DNA of 64,000 nucleotides from Streptomyces sp. NBC_01478 (GTDB lineage: Bacteria; Actinomycetota; Actinomycetes; Streptomycetales; Streptomycetaceae): assembly GCF_036227225.1 (NCBI RefSeq), contig NZ_CP109444.1, positions 8,165,501 to 8,229,500 on the forward strand, given 5' to 3'. Below, piece by piece: positions 53,730-62,638 of the stretch. The notes beneath the pieces were generated by a model, which saw only the letters and a list, made by a program, of their open reading frames with translations, did not search any database and was not told the origin of the DNA. How positions within the stretch are numbered: position 1 is the stretch's first letter; the number at the start of each line of letters is the position of its first letter. The position numbers and the translations under genes are program-made.

Positions 53730-54836
53730 ATGCCTAAGCCCGGAGAACTCACATTCGTCGCCCCCCGCGGAGCCCAGAAGCCGCCGCGGCACCTTGCCGA
53801 TCTCACGCCCGCCGAGCGCAAGGAAGCCGTCGCCGCGATCGGGGAGAAGCCCTTTCGCGCCAAGCAGCTCTCGCAGCACTACTTCGCGCGCCTCGCGCAC
53901 GATCCGGCGGAGTGGACCGACATCCCCGCCGGTTCACGCGCCAAGCTCCAGGAGGCGCTGCTTCCTGAGCTGATGACCGTCGTACGGCATCTGTCGACCG
54001 ACCAGGAGACCACCCGCAAGACGCTGTGGCGGTTGTTCGACGGGACGCTCGTCGAGTCCGTGCTGATGCGGTACCCGGACCGGGTCACCATGTGCATCAG
54101 CTCGCAGGCGGGCTGCGGGATGAACTGCCCGTTCTGCGCGACCGGTCAGGCCGGCCTGGACCGCAATCTGTCCACCGGTGAGATCGTGCACCAGATCGTC
54201 GACGGGATGCGCGCGCTGCGTGACGGCGAGATTCCCGGCGGTCCCGCGCGGCTCTCCAACATCGTCTTCATGGGCATGGGCGAGCCCCTCGCCAACTACA
54301 AGAGGGTCGTCCAGTCCATCCGCGCCCTCACCGACCCCGAGCCGGACGGCCTCGGCCTCTCGCAGCGCGGGATCACCGTCTCGACGGTCGGACTGGTCCC
54401 GGCGATCCACCGGTTCTCCGACGAGGGCTTCAAGTGCCGGCTCGCGATCTCGCTGCACGCGCCGGACGACGAGCTGCGCGACACCCTGGTCCCCGTGAAC
54501 ACCCGGTGGAAGGTCCGCGAGGTCCTCGACGCCGGCTGGGAGTACGCGGCGAAGTCGGGACGTCGGCTGTCCATCGAGTACGCGATGATCCGTGACATCA
54601 ACGACCAAGCGTGGCGCGGCGACCGGCTCGGCCGGCTCCTCAAGGGCAAGCCCGTGCACGTCAACCTGATCCCGCTGAACCCGACGCCGGGCTCGAAGTG
54701 GACCGCCTCCCGTCCCGAGGACGAGAAGGCGTTCGTCGAGGCCATCGCGGCTCACGGGGTGCCGGTCACCGTCCGGGACACCCGTGGCCAGGAGATCGAC
54801 GGAGCGTGCGGTCAGCTCGCGGCCACCGAGCGGTAA
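53730..54836 (+). CDS. rlmN: 23S rRNA (adenine2503-C2)-methyltransferase RlmN
   Basis: A radical-SAM enzyme that methylates C2 of A2503 in 23S rRNA and A37 of some tRNAs. The 368-aa protein has the iron-sulphur motif CGMNCPFC (CxxxCxxC) near residue 128, the GMGEPL SAM-binding stretch near 180 and the methyl-accepting Cys in DGACGQL near the C-terminus; another conserved Cys is near 124 in SSQAGC. ATG 53730 is the start, 93 bp after cdsA. Methylation at A2503 also touches antibiotic sites, though this is the housekeeping type rather than Cfr. Confidence 0.95.
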   Translation: MPKPGELTFVAPRGAQKPPRHLADLTPAERKEAVAAIGEKPFRAKQLSQHYFARLAHDPAEWTDIPAGSRAKLQEALLPELMTVVRHLSTDQETTRKTLWRLFDGTLVESVLMRYPDRVTMCISSQAGCGMNCPFCATGQAGLDRNLSTGEIVHQIVDGMRALRDGEIPGGPARLSNIVFMGMGEPLANYKRVVQSIRALTDPEPDGLGLSQRGITVSTVGLVPAIHRFSDEGFKCRLAISLHAPDDELRDTLVPVNTRWKVREVLDAGWEYAAKSGRRLSIEYAMIRDINDQAWRGDRLGRLLKGKPVHVNLIPLNPTPGSKWTASRPEDEKAFVEAIAAHGVPVTVRDTRGQEIDGACGQLAATER

Positions 54837-54871
54837 TCTTCACCCGTACCACCTGTACGTACACCTTCATA

Positions 54872-54964
54872 TCCGACAGGGGAGCGCGCAGCGCTGAGAG
54901 TGCGGCAATCGGGCCGCAGACCCTCTGAACCTCGCCCAGGTCATTCTGGGTAGGAAGTTCGGTC
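54872..54964 (+). promoter_or_regulatory. TPP riboswitch (THI element) upstream of thiBPQ
   Basis: All conserved parts are readable: GGGGAGC (near 54879), GCTGAGAG (54893-54900), ACCCTCTGAACCT (54920-54932) and GGGTAGGAAG (54948-54957), with an outer helix CCGA/TCGG. The GGAAG that closes the aptamer is also the only purine-rich sequence before the thiB GTG (54971), so ligand binding probably hides the ribosome-binding site. Confidence 0.93.
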
Positions 54965-54970
54965 ATCACC

Positions 54971-56050
54971 GTGAACACCAAGAAGTACTGTGCTGTGCTC
55001 GTCGGCCTCGGCCTGGTCACGCTCTCCGCGTGCGGGTCGGGGTCGGACCAGAGCAGCGGCTCCGGATCCGACAAGACCGTCACCCTCGTCAGCCACGACT
55101 CGTGGGCCGTCTCGAAGAACGTCCTCAAGGACTTCGAGAAGCAGTCCGGCTACACGGTCAAGGTCCTCAAGGACGGCGACGCGGGCCAGGCCGTCAACAA
55201 GGCGATCCTCACCAAGGACAACCCCCAGGGCGACGTCTTCTTCGGCGTCGACAACACCCTGCTCTCCCGCGCGCTCGACAACGGCCTCTTCCAGTCCTAC
55301 GACGCGAAGGGCTCCGCCACCGTCAAGCCCGCGTACCGCGTCGACGAGACCAAGCACCGGGTCACGCCCATCGACACCGGCGACATCTGCGTCAACTACG
55401 ACAAGGCGTACTTCAGCAAGCACAAGCTGACCCCGCCGGCCTCCTTCGCCGACCTGGTCAAGCCCGCGTACAAGAACCTCCTCGTCACCGAGAACGCCGC
55501 CACCTCCTCACCCGGCCTCGGCTTCCTGCTCGGCAGCGCGGCGCAGTTCGGGGACGACGGTTGGCAGACGTACTGGAAGAAGCTCCAGGCCAACGGCGTC
55601 AAGGTCGTCGACGGCTGGGAGCAGGCCTACGACCAGGAGTTCTCCGGGTCCGCCGGCGGCAAGAAGGCGGGCGGCGACCGGCCCCTCGTCGTCTCGTACG
55701 CCTCCTCGCCGCCCGCCGAGGTCATCTACGGCGACCCGAAGCCGACCACCGCGCCCACCGGGGTGTCGTACGGCACCTGCTTCCGCCAGACCGAGTACGC
55801 GGGGCTGCTCAGCAACGCCGGGAACACCAAGGGCGGCAAGGCCTTCATCGACTTCCTGCTGACCAAGGAGTTCCAGCAGGACATGCCGCTCAACATGTTC
55901 GTGTACCCGGTGATCGAAGGCGCCCAGGTGCCGCAGGAGTTCGTCGAGTACGGTCGCCAGGCCCCGGATCCCGAGACCATGGCCCCCGCGAAGATCGCCG
56001 CCAACCGGGACCAGTGGGTCAAGTCGTGGACCTCGCTCGTACTGAAGTAG
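54971..56050 (+). CDS. thiB: Thiamine ABC transporter substrate-binding lipoprotein ThiB
   Basis: Binds thiamine (or a phosphate) outside the membrane for import by ThiPQ. The 359-aa protein has a lipoprotein signal peptide with Cys21 in LSAC, so it is tethered to the outer face of the membrane. The mature part begins with a Ser/Gly-rich spacer and fits type II periplasmic-binding folds (NPQGDVFFGVDNTLLSRAL near residue 83, DTGDICVNYDKAYF near 136). Start GTG 54971 immediately follows the TPP riboswitch. Ligand identity is inferred from the riboswitch. Confidence 0.94.
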   Translation: MNTKKYCAVLVGLGLVTLSACGSGSDQSSGSGSDKTVTLVSHDSWAVSKNVLKDFEKQSGYTVKVLKDGDAGQAVNKAILTKDNPQGDVFFGVDNTLLSRALDNGLFQSYDAKGSATVKPAYRVDETKHRVTPIDTGDICVNYDKAYFSKHKLTPPASFADLVKPAYKNLLVTENAATSSPGLGFLLGSAAQFGDDGWQTYWKKLQANGVKVVDGWEQAYDQEFSGSAGGKKAGGDRPLVVSYASSPPAEVIYGDPKPTTAPTGVSYGTCFRQTEYAGLLSNAGNTKGGKAFIDFLLTKEFQQDMPLNMFVYPVIEGAQVPQEFVEYGRQAPDPETMAPAKIAANRDQWVKSWTSLVLK

Positions 56051-57705
56051 CCCCGGCCAAGACCAGCAAGGGCGTACGTGGGAGTGCGGCGCGGCTCGGC
56101 CTCATGGCCCTGCCCGTCGCCTTCTTCGCGGTGTTCTTCGCCTACCCCGTCGCCGCGATCGTCGCGCGCGGTCTCAAGGTCGACGGCGCCTGGCAGTTGG
56201 GCCGTATCGGGGACGTGTTGGCGCAGTCGGACATCCGGCACGTCCTGTGGTTCACCACCTGGCAGGCGCTCGCGTCGACCGTGCTCACGCTGCTGATCGC
56301 GCTCCCCGGCGCGTATGTCTTCGCGCGCTTCGACTTCCCTGGAAGGCACGTGCTGCGGGCCGTCGTGACGGTCCCCTTCGTGCTGCCGACGGTCGTCGTC
56401 GGTACGGCCTTCCTCGCGCTGGTCGGCCGGGGCGGGCTCCTCGACGACCTGTGGGGCGTACGGCTGGACACCACCGTGTGGGCCATCCTGCTCGCGCACG
56501 TCTTCTTCAACTACGCGGTCGTCGTACGGACGGTGGGCGGCCTCTGGGCCCAACTCGACCCGCGTCAGGAGGAGGCCGCGCGGATGCTCGGCGCGTCCCG
56601 GCTCCGGGCCTGGCGGAAGGTGACGCTGCCCGCGCTCGCGCCCGCCGTGGCCGCCGCCGCGCTGATGGTCTTCCTCTTCACCTTCACCTCCTTCGGCGTG
56701 GTGCAGATCCTCGGCGGCCCGACCTTCTCGACCCTCGAAGTGGAGATCTACCGCCAGACCTCGGAGATCTTCGACCTCGCCACGGCGGCCGTGCTCACGA
56801 TCGTCCAGTTCGTCGCGGTCGGCGCGATCCTCGCCGTGCACGCCTGGACGGTACGACGACGGGAGACGGCCCTACGGCTCGTGGACCCGTCGGTGACCGC
56901 GAGGCGCCCGCGTGGAGCGGGCCAGTGGTCCCTGCTCGCCGGAGTCCTCGTCTCGGTCCTCCTGCTGCTCGTGCTGCCGCTCGCCGTGCTGGTCCAACGG
57001 TCGCTGGACTCACCGGACTTCGGCTACTACCGGGCGCTGACCCACGACGACGGCGGCACCTTCCTGGTCCCGCCGATCGCCGCGATCGGCAACTCGCTGG
57101 AGTACGCCGTCGCCGCCACCGCCATCGCCGTGGTGATCGGCGGTCTCGCCGCCGCGGCCCTGACCCGGCGCGATGCCGGGCGGCTGGTGCGGGGCTTCGA
57201 CGCGCTGCTGATGCTGCCGCTCGGGGTGTCGGCGGTGACCGTCGGCTTCGGGTTTCTGATCTCGCTCGACAAACCCCCGGTGGATCTGCGGAGTTCATGG
57301 ATCCTGGTGCCGCTCGCGCAGGCGCTGGTGGGCGTTCCCTTCGTCGTACGGACCATGCTGCCCGTGCTGCGGGCGGTGGACGGGCGGCTGCGGGAGGCGG
57401 CGGCCGTGCTCGGGGCGTCGCCGTGGCGGGTGTGGCGTGAGGTCGATCTGCCGCTCGTGCGGCGGGCGTTGCTGATCGCCGCCGGGTTCGCGTTCGCGGT
57501 GTCGCTGGGGGAGTTCGGGGCGACGGTGTTCATCGCGCGGCCCGACAATCCGACGCTGCCGGTCGCGGTGGCCCGGCTGCTGTCCCGGCCCGGTGATCTC
57601 AACTACGGCCAGGCGATGGCTCTTTCGGCGATTCTGATGGTGGTGTGCGCGGTGGCCCTGCTGGTCCTTGAGCGGCTGCGCACGGACCGGACCGGGGAGT
57701 TCTGA
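56026..57705 (+). CDS. thiP: Thiamine ABC transporter permease ThiP (fused two-domain)
   Basis: A 559-aa permease with two BPD-transporter units, each with the EAA loop that contacts the ATPase: EEAARMLGASRLRAWRKVTLPALAP (cut) near residue 184 and REAAAVLGASPWRVWREVDLPL (cut) near 456. About twelve membrane segments are visible. Start GTG 56026 overlaps the end of thiB by 25 bp; the next plausible start is ATG 56104. It shares a base-overlap (TGATG) with thiQ, indicating a single operon under the TPP riboswitch. Confidence 0.93.
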   Translation: MDLARTEVAPAKTSKGVRGSAARLGLMALPVAFFAVFFAYPVAAIVARGLKVDGAWQLGRIGDVLAQSDIRHVLWFTTWQALASTVLTLLIALPGAYVFARFDFPGRHVLRAVVTVPFVLPTVVVGTAFLALVGRGGLLDDLWGVRLDTTVWAILLAHVFFNYAVVVRTVGGLWAQLDPRQEEAARMLGASRLRAWRKVTLPALAPAVAAAALMVFLFTFTSFGVVQILGGPTFSTLEVEIYRQTSEIFDLATAAVLTIVQFVAVGAILAVHAWTVRRRETALRLVDPSVTARRPRGAGQWSLLAGVLVSVLLLLVLPLAVLVQRSLDSPDFGYYRALTHDDGGTFLVPPIAAIGNSLEYAVAATAIAVVIGGLAAAALTRRDAGRLVRGFDALLMLPLGVSAVTVGFGFLISLDKPPVDLRSSWILVPLAQALVGVPFVVRTMLPVLRAVDGRLREAAAVLGASPWRVWREVDLPLVRRALLIAAGFAFAVSLGEFGATVFIARPDNPTLPVAVARLLSRPGDLNYGQAMALSAILMVVCAVALLVLERLRTDRTGEF

Positions 57706-58727
57706 TGCTGCTCAGTCTTGCGGGCGCGACCGTACGGTTCGGCGGGCGCCCGGTGCTGGACGCCGTGGACCTCGGGGTCGTGGAGCACGAGATCGTGTGT
57801 GTGCTCGGGCCCAGCGGCAGCGGCAAGTCCACGCTGCTGCGGGTGGTCGCCGGGCTCCAACCCCTGGACTCCGGGCGGGTGTTGCTCGACGGCCGGGACC
57901 AGTCGGGCGTGCCCGCGCACAAGCGGGGGGTGGGTCTGATGTTCCAGGACCATCAGCTCTTCCCGCAGCGGGACGTGGCCGGCAACGTCGCCTTCGGCCT
58001 GCGCATGCACGGGGCGTCCAGGCGACAGCAGGAAGACCGGGTCGCCGAGTTGCTCGACCTGGTCGGACTGCCGGGTGCCGCCCGCCGTGCCGTCGCGGGG
58101 CTGTCCGGCGGTGAGCAGCAACGGGTGGCCCTCGCCCGCGCCCTCGCGCCCCGCCCGCGTCTCCTCATGCTCGACGAACCGCTCGGCCAGCTCGACCGGT
58201 CACTGCGGGAACGGCTGGTCGTCGAACTCCGGGAACTCTTCGGGGCGTTGGGCACGACCGTGCTCGCGGTCACGCACGACCAGGGCGAGGCGTTCGCGCT
58301 CGCCGACCGGGTCGTGGTGATGCGGGACGGGCGGATCGCCCAGTCCGGTACGCCGCTTGAGGTCTGGCAGCACCCCGCCGACGAGTTCGTGGCCCGTTTC
58401 CTCGGCTTCGACAACGTGGTCGAGGCCACGGTCGCCGGCGAGGCCGCCGACACCCCCTGGGGCAAGGTTCCGGTCCCCGAGGACGCGCCCCAGGGCACCC
58501 ACACGCTCCTCGTACGCCCCGCGGGCGTCCGGCTGTTGCCCGCCGACGAGGGCCTGCGCTGCACGGTCGCCGCCCGCACCTTCAAGGGCACCCATGTCGC
58601 TGTACGACTGCAGCCGGAGGACGCGCCGCGCCTGGAGGCGGCCTGTGCGCTGCGGGAGGCGCCGGAGGTCGGGGGCACGGTCGGGGTGGAGTTCGACGCG
58701 GCCGAGATCGTCGTACTCGGCACATGA
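57705..58727 (+). CDS. thiQ: Thiamine ABC transporter ATPase ThiQ
   Basis: A 340-aa ATP-binding protein with Walker A GPSGSGKSTL near residue 35, signature LSGGEQQRVALARAL near 133, Walker B LLMLDEPLGQLD near 153 and the H-loop VTHD near 188. A C-terminal extension of about 110 residues resembles the regulatory TOBE-type domain of MalK-like ATPases. The start ATG 57705 overlaps the thiP stop. It powers ThiBP uptake and ends at a terminator hairpin shared with the convergent LAETG gene. Confidence 0.94.
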   Translation: MLLSLAGATVRFGGRPVLDAVDLGVVEHEIVCVLGPSGSGKSTLLRVVAGLQPLDSGRVLLDGRDQSGVPAHKRGVGLMFQDHQLFPQRDVAGNVAFGLRMHGASRRQQEDRVAELLDLVGLPGAARRAVAGLSGGEQQRVALARALAPRPRLLMLDEPLGQLDRSLRERLVVELRELFGALGTTVLAVTHDQGEAFALADRVVVMRDGRIAQSGTPLEVWQHPADEFVARFLGFDNVVEATVAGEAADTPWGKVPVPEDAPQGTHTLLVRPAGVRLLPADEGLRCTVAARTFKGTHVAVRLQPEDAPRLEAACALREAPEVGGTVGVEFDAAEIVVLGT

Positions 58728-58750
58728 GGCGGCGCGTGAGCTGACACGCG

Positions 58751-58783
58751 TGTGGCCCGTCCCCACGAACCGGACGGGCCACA
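58751..58783. terminator. Bidirectional terminator between thiQ and the LAETG protein gene
   Basis: TGTGGCCCGTCC (58751-58762) pairs with GGACGGGCCACA (58772-58783), a perfect 12-bp stem with a 9-base loop, located between convergent stops. Confidence 0.82.
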
Positions 58784-58801
58784 GCGGCAACAGCGGGTGG
58801 A

Positions 58802-59491
58802 TCAGCGGCCGTTGGTCGCTCCGCGACGGCGCATGCCGTAGTAGACGGCTCCGCCGCCCGCGACGACGAACGCGCCCGCGATACCGGCGATCATGCCGGT
58901 GTTGGAGTTGGCACCGGTCTCGGCGAGGTTCGAGGAACCGGCCGCCGGGGACGGCGCGTTGTCCGTCGTCGTCGCGGGAGCGGTGCTGCCGCTCTCCGTG
59001 GCCGACGGGGTCGGGGTGTCGGACTCGGCCGGGGTCGAGGCGCTGTCCGAGGGGGCCGGAGTGGTCTCGCTCGGGGTCGGGCTCGGGCTCGGCGACTCCG
59101 TCGCGCAGGCCTTGGACGGGGTGGTCAGGTTCGGCTTGATGTCGGCGTCGACCTGCTTGCCGGCCACGACGCGGACGCGGTACGTGGCGTTCGGCTCCCA
59201 GTCCTCGGAGAAGGAGACGGATGTGCCCGTCGCCGAGCCCTTGACGGTCTGCGCCTCGCCGACCTGCCTGGCGTCACCGCCGTTGTTCTCCAGGAACACG
59301 GTGATGGTCGCCTCGACGCCGGTGGCGTCCTTGTCGGTCACCGTGATGACACCCTTGGCGCCGTCGCAGGTGGCTTCGGCGGAGAACTCTTTGATGTTGC
59401 AGGCGAGCGCGTTGCCCGCGAAGCCGAGCGTGAGCGCGGCCGAGGCGGACGCGACGCCGAGGATGCGTACGGAACGTCGAGATATGGACAC
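58802..59491 (-). CDS. LAETG-type sortase-anchored surface protein
   Basis: A 229-aa exported protein. The signal peptide ([20 protein letters not shown], then a hydrophobic core) is followed by a compact domain with two Cys (ACNIKEF and ATCDGA), a Ser/Pro/Thr-rich linker with [17 protein letters not shown] runs, and a C-terminal sorting signal: LAETG, a hydrophobic stretch and RRRG. LAxTG motifs in Streptomyces are recognised by class E sortases, so the protein is expected to be linked to peptidoglycan. Start GTG 59491 has AAGGG six bases upstream. Target function unknown; resemblance to aerial-hyphae surface proteins is only architectural. Confidence 0.87.
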   Translation of the reverse strand: MSISRRSVRILGVASASAALTLGFAGNALACNIKEFSAEATCDGAKGVITVTDKDATGVEATITVFLENNGGDARQVGEAQTVKGSATGTSVSFSEDWEPNATYRVRVVAGKQVDADIKPNLTTPSKACATESPSPSPTPSETTPAPSDSASTPAESDTPTPSATESGSTAPATTTDNAPSPAAGSSNLAETGANSNTGMIAGIAGAFVVAGGGAVYYGMRRRGATNGR

Positions 59492-59652
59492 GTTTGCCCT
59501 TCACGGGATGTGCAACTGCGGGGGGTTTAGGAGGAGATGGGCCAGCATTCGAGGTGAGGCACCATCACCCCCAGGAGTCTCACTGGTCTATAAGTGCTGC
59601 GTAAGCAGTGTCAATGCATATGCGGTGTGCGGCAGTTGGCTTTACCTGCACT

Positions 59653-60774
59653 TTAATGAGTGAGACGTTTCAGCGCGTCCGGAGCCTCCTCGATCCGGTC
59701 AATGAGGGCGATACGGCTCTCCATCGACCGTTCCCGGGCAAGTGCACACAGCAGCGGCCACGTCGGCAGCCGCTCCGTCCAGTGCTCCCGGTCCACGAGC
59801 ACCATCGGCGTGGGCTCACCGCGCGACTCGTAGTAGTTCGGCGTCGCGTTGTCGAAGATCTCCTGTACGGTCCCGGCCGCGCCCGGCAGAAACACCACCC
59901 CCGCGTTCGAGCGGGCCAACAGGCCGTCCTCGCGGGTGGCGTTGGCGAAGTACTTGGCGATGTGCGAGGCGAAGGCGTTCGGCGGCTCATGGCCGTAGAA
60001 CCAGGTCGGGATGCCGATCGAGTGGTTGCCCTTGGGCCAGCGGGTGCGGACCTCGAAGGCGCGCTGCGCCCAGTCGGTGATCGAGGGGCCGAACGACGGG
60101 GAGGCGGCGAGGAGTTCGCAGGCCTCCTCCAGCATCGCGTCCTCGTACGGCGCCGCGTACGCGCCCAGGTTGGCCGCCTCCATCGCGCCGGGGCCGCCGC
60201 CGGTCGCCACCGTGTAGCCGGCCCGGCTCAGCTCCCGGCCCAGGTGCGCGGCACCGCCGTAGGCCTTCGTCCCGCGCGCCATCGCGTGGCCGCCCATGAC
60301 GCCCACCACCCGTGCGCCGCGCAGGAGTTCGTCGAGGGCGTCGGAGATCGAGTCGTCGTGGACGGAGCGCAGCATGGACGCGTAGACGTCGCCGTCGGCC
60401 TTGGTCCGCTGGAACCAGGCGTACGCGAGCGCGTCCGGTGTCTGGTCGTACCCCTTGTCGAGCGAGGCGAACAGCTCGGCGGGCGTGTAGAGATGGCCGC
60501 GGTAGGGGTTGAACGGGAGGTGCGGGACCGGCGGGAAGACCAGGGCGCCCTCGGCGCGGACCTTCGCCGCCGCTTCGTCGCGCATCGGGCAGCCGAGGAA
60601 GACGGCGCCCGCGGTGTCCGTGGTGAGCAACTCCCGCGTACGGTCCGTCAGATCGACGCCCTGGACGCGGTGTCCGGCGAGGGTGCCGCGGGCCGAGACG
60701 GTCGCGTCGAAGTCCTCGACCGTCTCGATCTCGCGTTCGTCGTGGTGGGCCGCATGGGCCGGGCTCGTCTGCAC
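59653..60774 (-). CDS. LOG-family protein (Rossmann-fold, lysine-decarboxylase-like/nucleosidase)
   Basis: A 373-aa protein of the LOG/TIGR00730 type. The nucleotide-binding TGGGPGAMEAANLGAY (about residue 198) and the PGGxGTxxE-like catalytic motif PGAAGTVQE (near 295) are present, the second with Ala-Ala for Gly-x. Related plant enzymes release cytokinin bases from their ribotides; many bacterial homologues have no known substrate. The protein is longer than LOG (about 200 aa), with an N-terminal segment of about 150 residues of unknown role. Start is GTG 60774. It is on the same strand as the VOC and ABC genes but with its own spacing. Confidence 0.85.
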   Translation of the reverse strand: MQTSPAHAAHHDEREIETVEDFDATVSARGTLAGHRVQGVDLTDRTRELLTTDTAGAVFLGCPMRDEAAAKVRAEGALVFPPVPHLPFNPYRGHLYTPAELFASLDKGYDQTPDALAYAWFQRTKADGDVYASMLRSVHDDSISDALDELLRGARVVGVMGGHAMARGTKAYGGAAHLGRELSRAGYTVATGGGPGAMEAANLGAYAAPYEDAMLEEACELLAASPSFGPSITDWAQRAFEVRTRWPKGNHSIGIPTWFYGHEPPNAFASHIAKYFANATREDGLLARSNAGVVFLPGAAGTVQEIFDNATPNYYESRGEPTPMVLVDREHWTERLPTWPLLCALARERSMESRIALIDRIEEAPDALKRLTH

Positions 60775-60799
60775 GCGCCCATGCTAGGCAGTGAGTCGG

Positions 60800-61207
60800 T
60801 CAGCTCTGGACCGCCGCCGGGTCCATCCACACGACCTCCCAGGAGTGGTTGTCGAGGTCCTCGAAGGAGCGGCCGTACATGAATCCCTGGTCCTGGACAT
60901 CGTCGTTGGCGGTGCCGCCCGCCGCGACCGCCTTGTTCACCAGCTCGTCGACCTTCTCGCGGCTCTCGGCGCTCAGACACAGCAGCACCTCGCTGGTCTT
61001 GGCCGAGTCGGCGATCTCCTTCTTTGTGAAGTCGCTGTAGCGCTGCTTGTTGAGGAGCATCACGATGATCGTGTCGCTGATCACGACGCAGGTGTTGTCG
61101 GCGGAGCTGAACTGGGGGTTGATCGAGTAACCGAGCTCGGTGAAGAACTTCCTCGACGCGTCGACGTCGTTCACGGCCAGGTTCACGAAGATCATCTGCT
61201 GGTACAT
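60800..61207 (-). CDS. VOC/glyoxalase-superfamily protein
   Basis: A 135-aa protein with the beta-alpha-beta-beta-beta fold of the vicinal-oxygen-chelate superfamily: MIFVNLAVNDVDASRKFFTELGY at the start and EDLDNHSWEVVWMDPA at the end. Relatives are often annotated as glyoxalase/bleomycin-resistance; the metal-ligand positions are not all classic, so no activity is claimed. The codon use (YSDFTKKEIADSAK etc.) is slightly less GC-biased than its neighbours, which could hint at recent acquisition. ATG 61207 gives MYQQMIFVN; a longer start to 61267 is not supported. Confidence 0.82.
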   Translation of the reverse strand: MYQQMIFVNLAVNDVDASRKFFTELGYSINPQFSSADNTCVVISDTIIVMLLNKQRYSDFTKKEIADSAKTSEVLLCLSAESREKVDELVNKAVAAGGTANDDVQDQGFMYGRSFEDLDNHSWEVVWMDPAAVQS

Positions 61208-61270
61208 GCGGGGTCTCTCCCATCGGGCGTGCGTGCTATTCGGTGGGTAGACCGGCGGTCGGCACAAAAC

Positions 61271-62638
61271 TCATCGGCCGGCCAGCGGCAGAGCCGCCAG
61301 CTCCGCCACGAACAGGGTCAGCGGGAGGAACAGGGCGAGCAGCGCGCCCGCGCGCAGGGCCGCGGCGCTGCGCAGCATGGTGGCGGGAGCGCCGAGGCGG
61401 AGCAGCGCGGCCGTGGTGTCGGCGCGGGCGTGCTTGGCCTCCAGGGCGGCGGTGAGCAGGGTCGCCACCGTGCAGCCGGTGACCAGGAGGCCGCCGAGGG
61501 TGGTCAGCGGGCCGAAGGCCGGGGCGTCCGCGTCGTAGAGCGCCGTCATGGCGAAGCCACCGGACGCCACCGCGCAGACCACGCCCAGCGGGCGGCCGAT
61601 CCGGGTCGCCTCCTCCATCAGCACCCGGCCGGCCAGCAGCCGCAGCGCGCCGGGGCTGACGGACTGGAGCAGCCGCCCGCACAGGTGCGTGAGCCCGGGA
61701 CCGGCCAGCGCCAGCCCGATCGCGGTCAGCACCCAGCCGGCCAGGACGCTCGCGGGCCCGTCGGCCAGACCACCGGGCAGGGACAGCCCGCCGCCGTCCT
61801 TCGCCCGGCTCGCGTACGCCTCCACGGCGAGCCCCGCCGCCAGCACCGCGATACCCCAGGGCAGCCCGCGCGGGGCCTCACGGGGAGCGGCGGGGCGCGA
61901 GGGGTCAGGGTGTTCGGGCCCGGCTGCGGAGTCGCTCGTGCCCTCCAACTGCTCTGGCTGCGCGGGCTGTTCGGCCGGCTCGCCCGCCGGCCCGCTGCCG
62001 CGGCCGGCGCCGCGCAGATGCGCGCCGAAGCGGCCGTACGTCCCGAAGGTCTCGCGGGACCCCGGGCGGCCCAGTGCGCCGAAGCGGCCGTACGACCGCG
62101 CCGGGCCCTTCTCCGAGGCGGGGCGGAGGTCCCGGGGGCGCAGGGCGAGGGCCACCGCGACGGAGGCGGTCAGGGGGACGAGGGCGAGGAGGGTCAGTGC
62201 GGCGGGGAGGGGGAGGGGCTGGTCCGAGGCCAGGAACTCCGCCGCCGCTCCGTCGAAGGGCATGCCCGTGAGGTCGCCGCGGAGGTGGAGGAAGAAGAGC
62301 AGGGCCAGCATGGAGCCGAGGGTGCAGGCGAGGGCGGTCGTGGTCGCCGAGATCGCCATCAGGCGGCCGGGGCCGAGGCCGATCGCGGAGAGGCCGGGGC
62401 GGGGTCTCGTCGCCGGGTCGGTGCGGGCGACGGCCATCGCGAAGTAGACGGTGGCGGCCAGCGGGGTCGCGCACCAGCCGAGGCGGAGGGCCGCGGCGGC
62501 GGGGGAGTCGGGGTGGCCCATCGCGTAGCCGAGGGTGCAGAGGAGAAGGAAGCCCGTGCCCGCCGAGGCCAACGCGACCAGCAGGCGGCGCAGTTGGACG
62601 GCGGGGTGCGAGCCGCGGGTCAGACGGAGAGCGAGCAC
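61271..62638 (-). CDS. ABC transporter permease (FtsX/MacB-like, eight or more TM)
   Basis: A 455-aa integral membrane protein. Hydrophobic segments are seen near residues 15-35, 45-65, 80-110 and then, after a hydrophilic Gly/Arg/Ala-rich middle section (about 190-240, with repeated SYGRFGAL / TYGRFGAH motifs), another four segments toward the C-terminus. It overlaps the ATPase gene by 19 bp, so the two work together. Start GTG 62638 is chosen because it lies at that overlap. Substrate unknown; its arrangement resembles exporters or mechanotransmission ABC systems rather than importers, as there is no binding protein. Confidence 0.75.
   Translation of the reverse strand: MLALRLTRGSHPAVQLRRLLVALASAGTGFLLLCTLGYAMGHPDSPAAAALRLGWCATPLAATVYFAMAVARTDPATRPRPGLSAIGLGPGRLMAISATTTALACTLGSMLALLFFLHLRGDLTGMPFDGAAAEFLASDQPLPLPAALTLLALVPLTASVAVALALRPRDLRPASEKGPARSYGRFGALGRPGSRETFGTYGRFGAHLRGAGRGSGPAGEPAEQPAQPEQLEGTSDSAAGPEHPDPSRPAAPREAPRGLPWGIAVLAAGLAVEAYASRAKDGGGLSLPGGLADGPASVLAGWVLTAIGLALAGPGLTHLCGRLLQSVSPGALRLLAGRVLMEEATRIGRPLGVVCAVASGGFAMTALYDADAPAFGPLTTLGGLLVTGCTVATLLTAALEAKHARADTTAALLRLGAPATMLRSAAALRAGALLALFLPLTLFVAELAALPLAGR

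Noticed and set aside
60800..61207. VOC gene as a bleomycin-resistance determinant
   Set aside because: The superfamily is broad and no drug-binding or metal-site evidence supports resistance.
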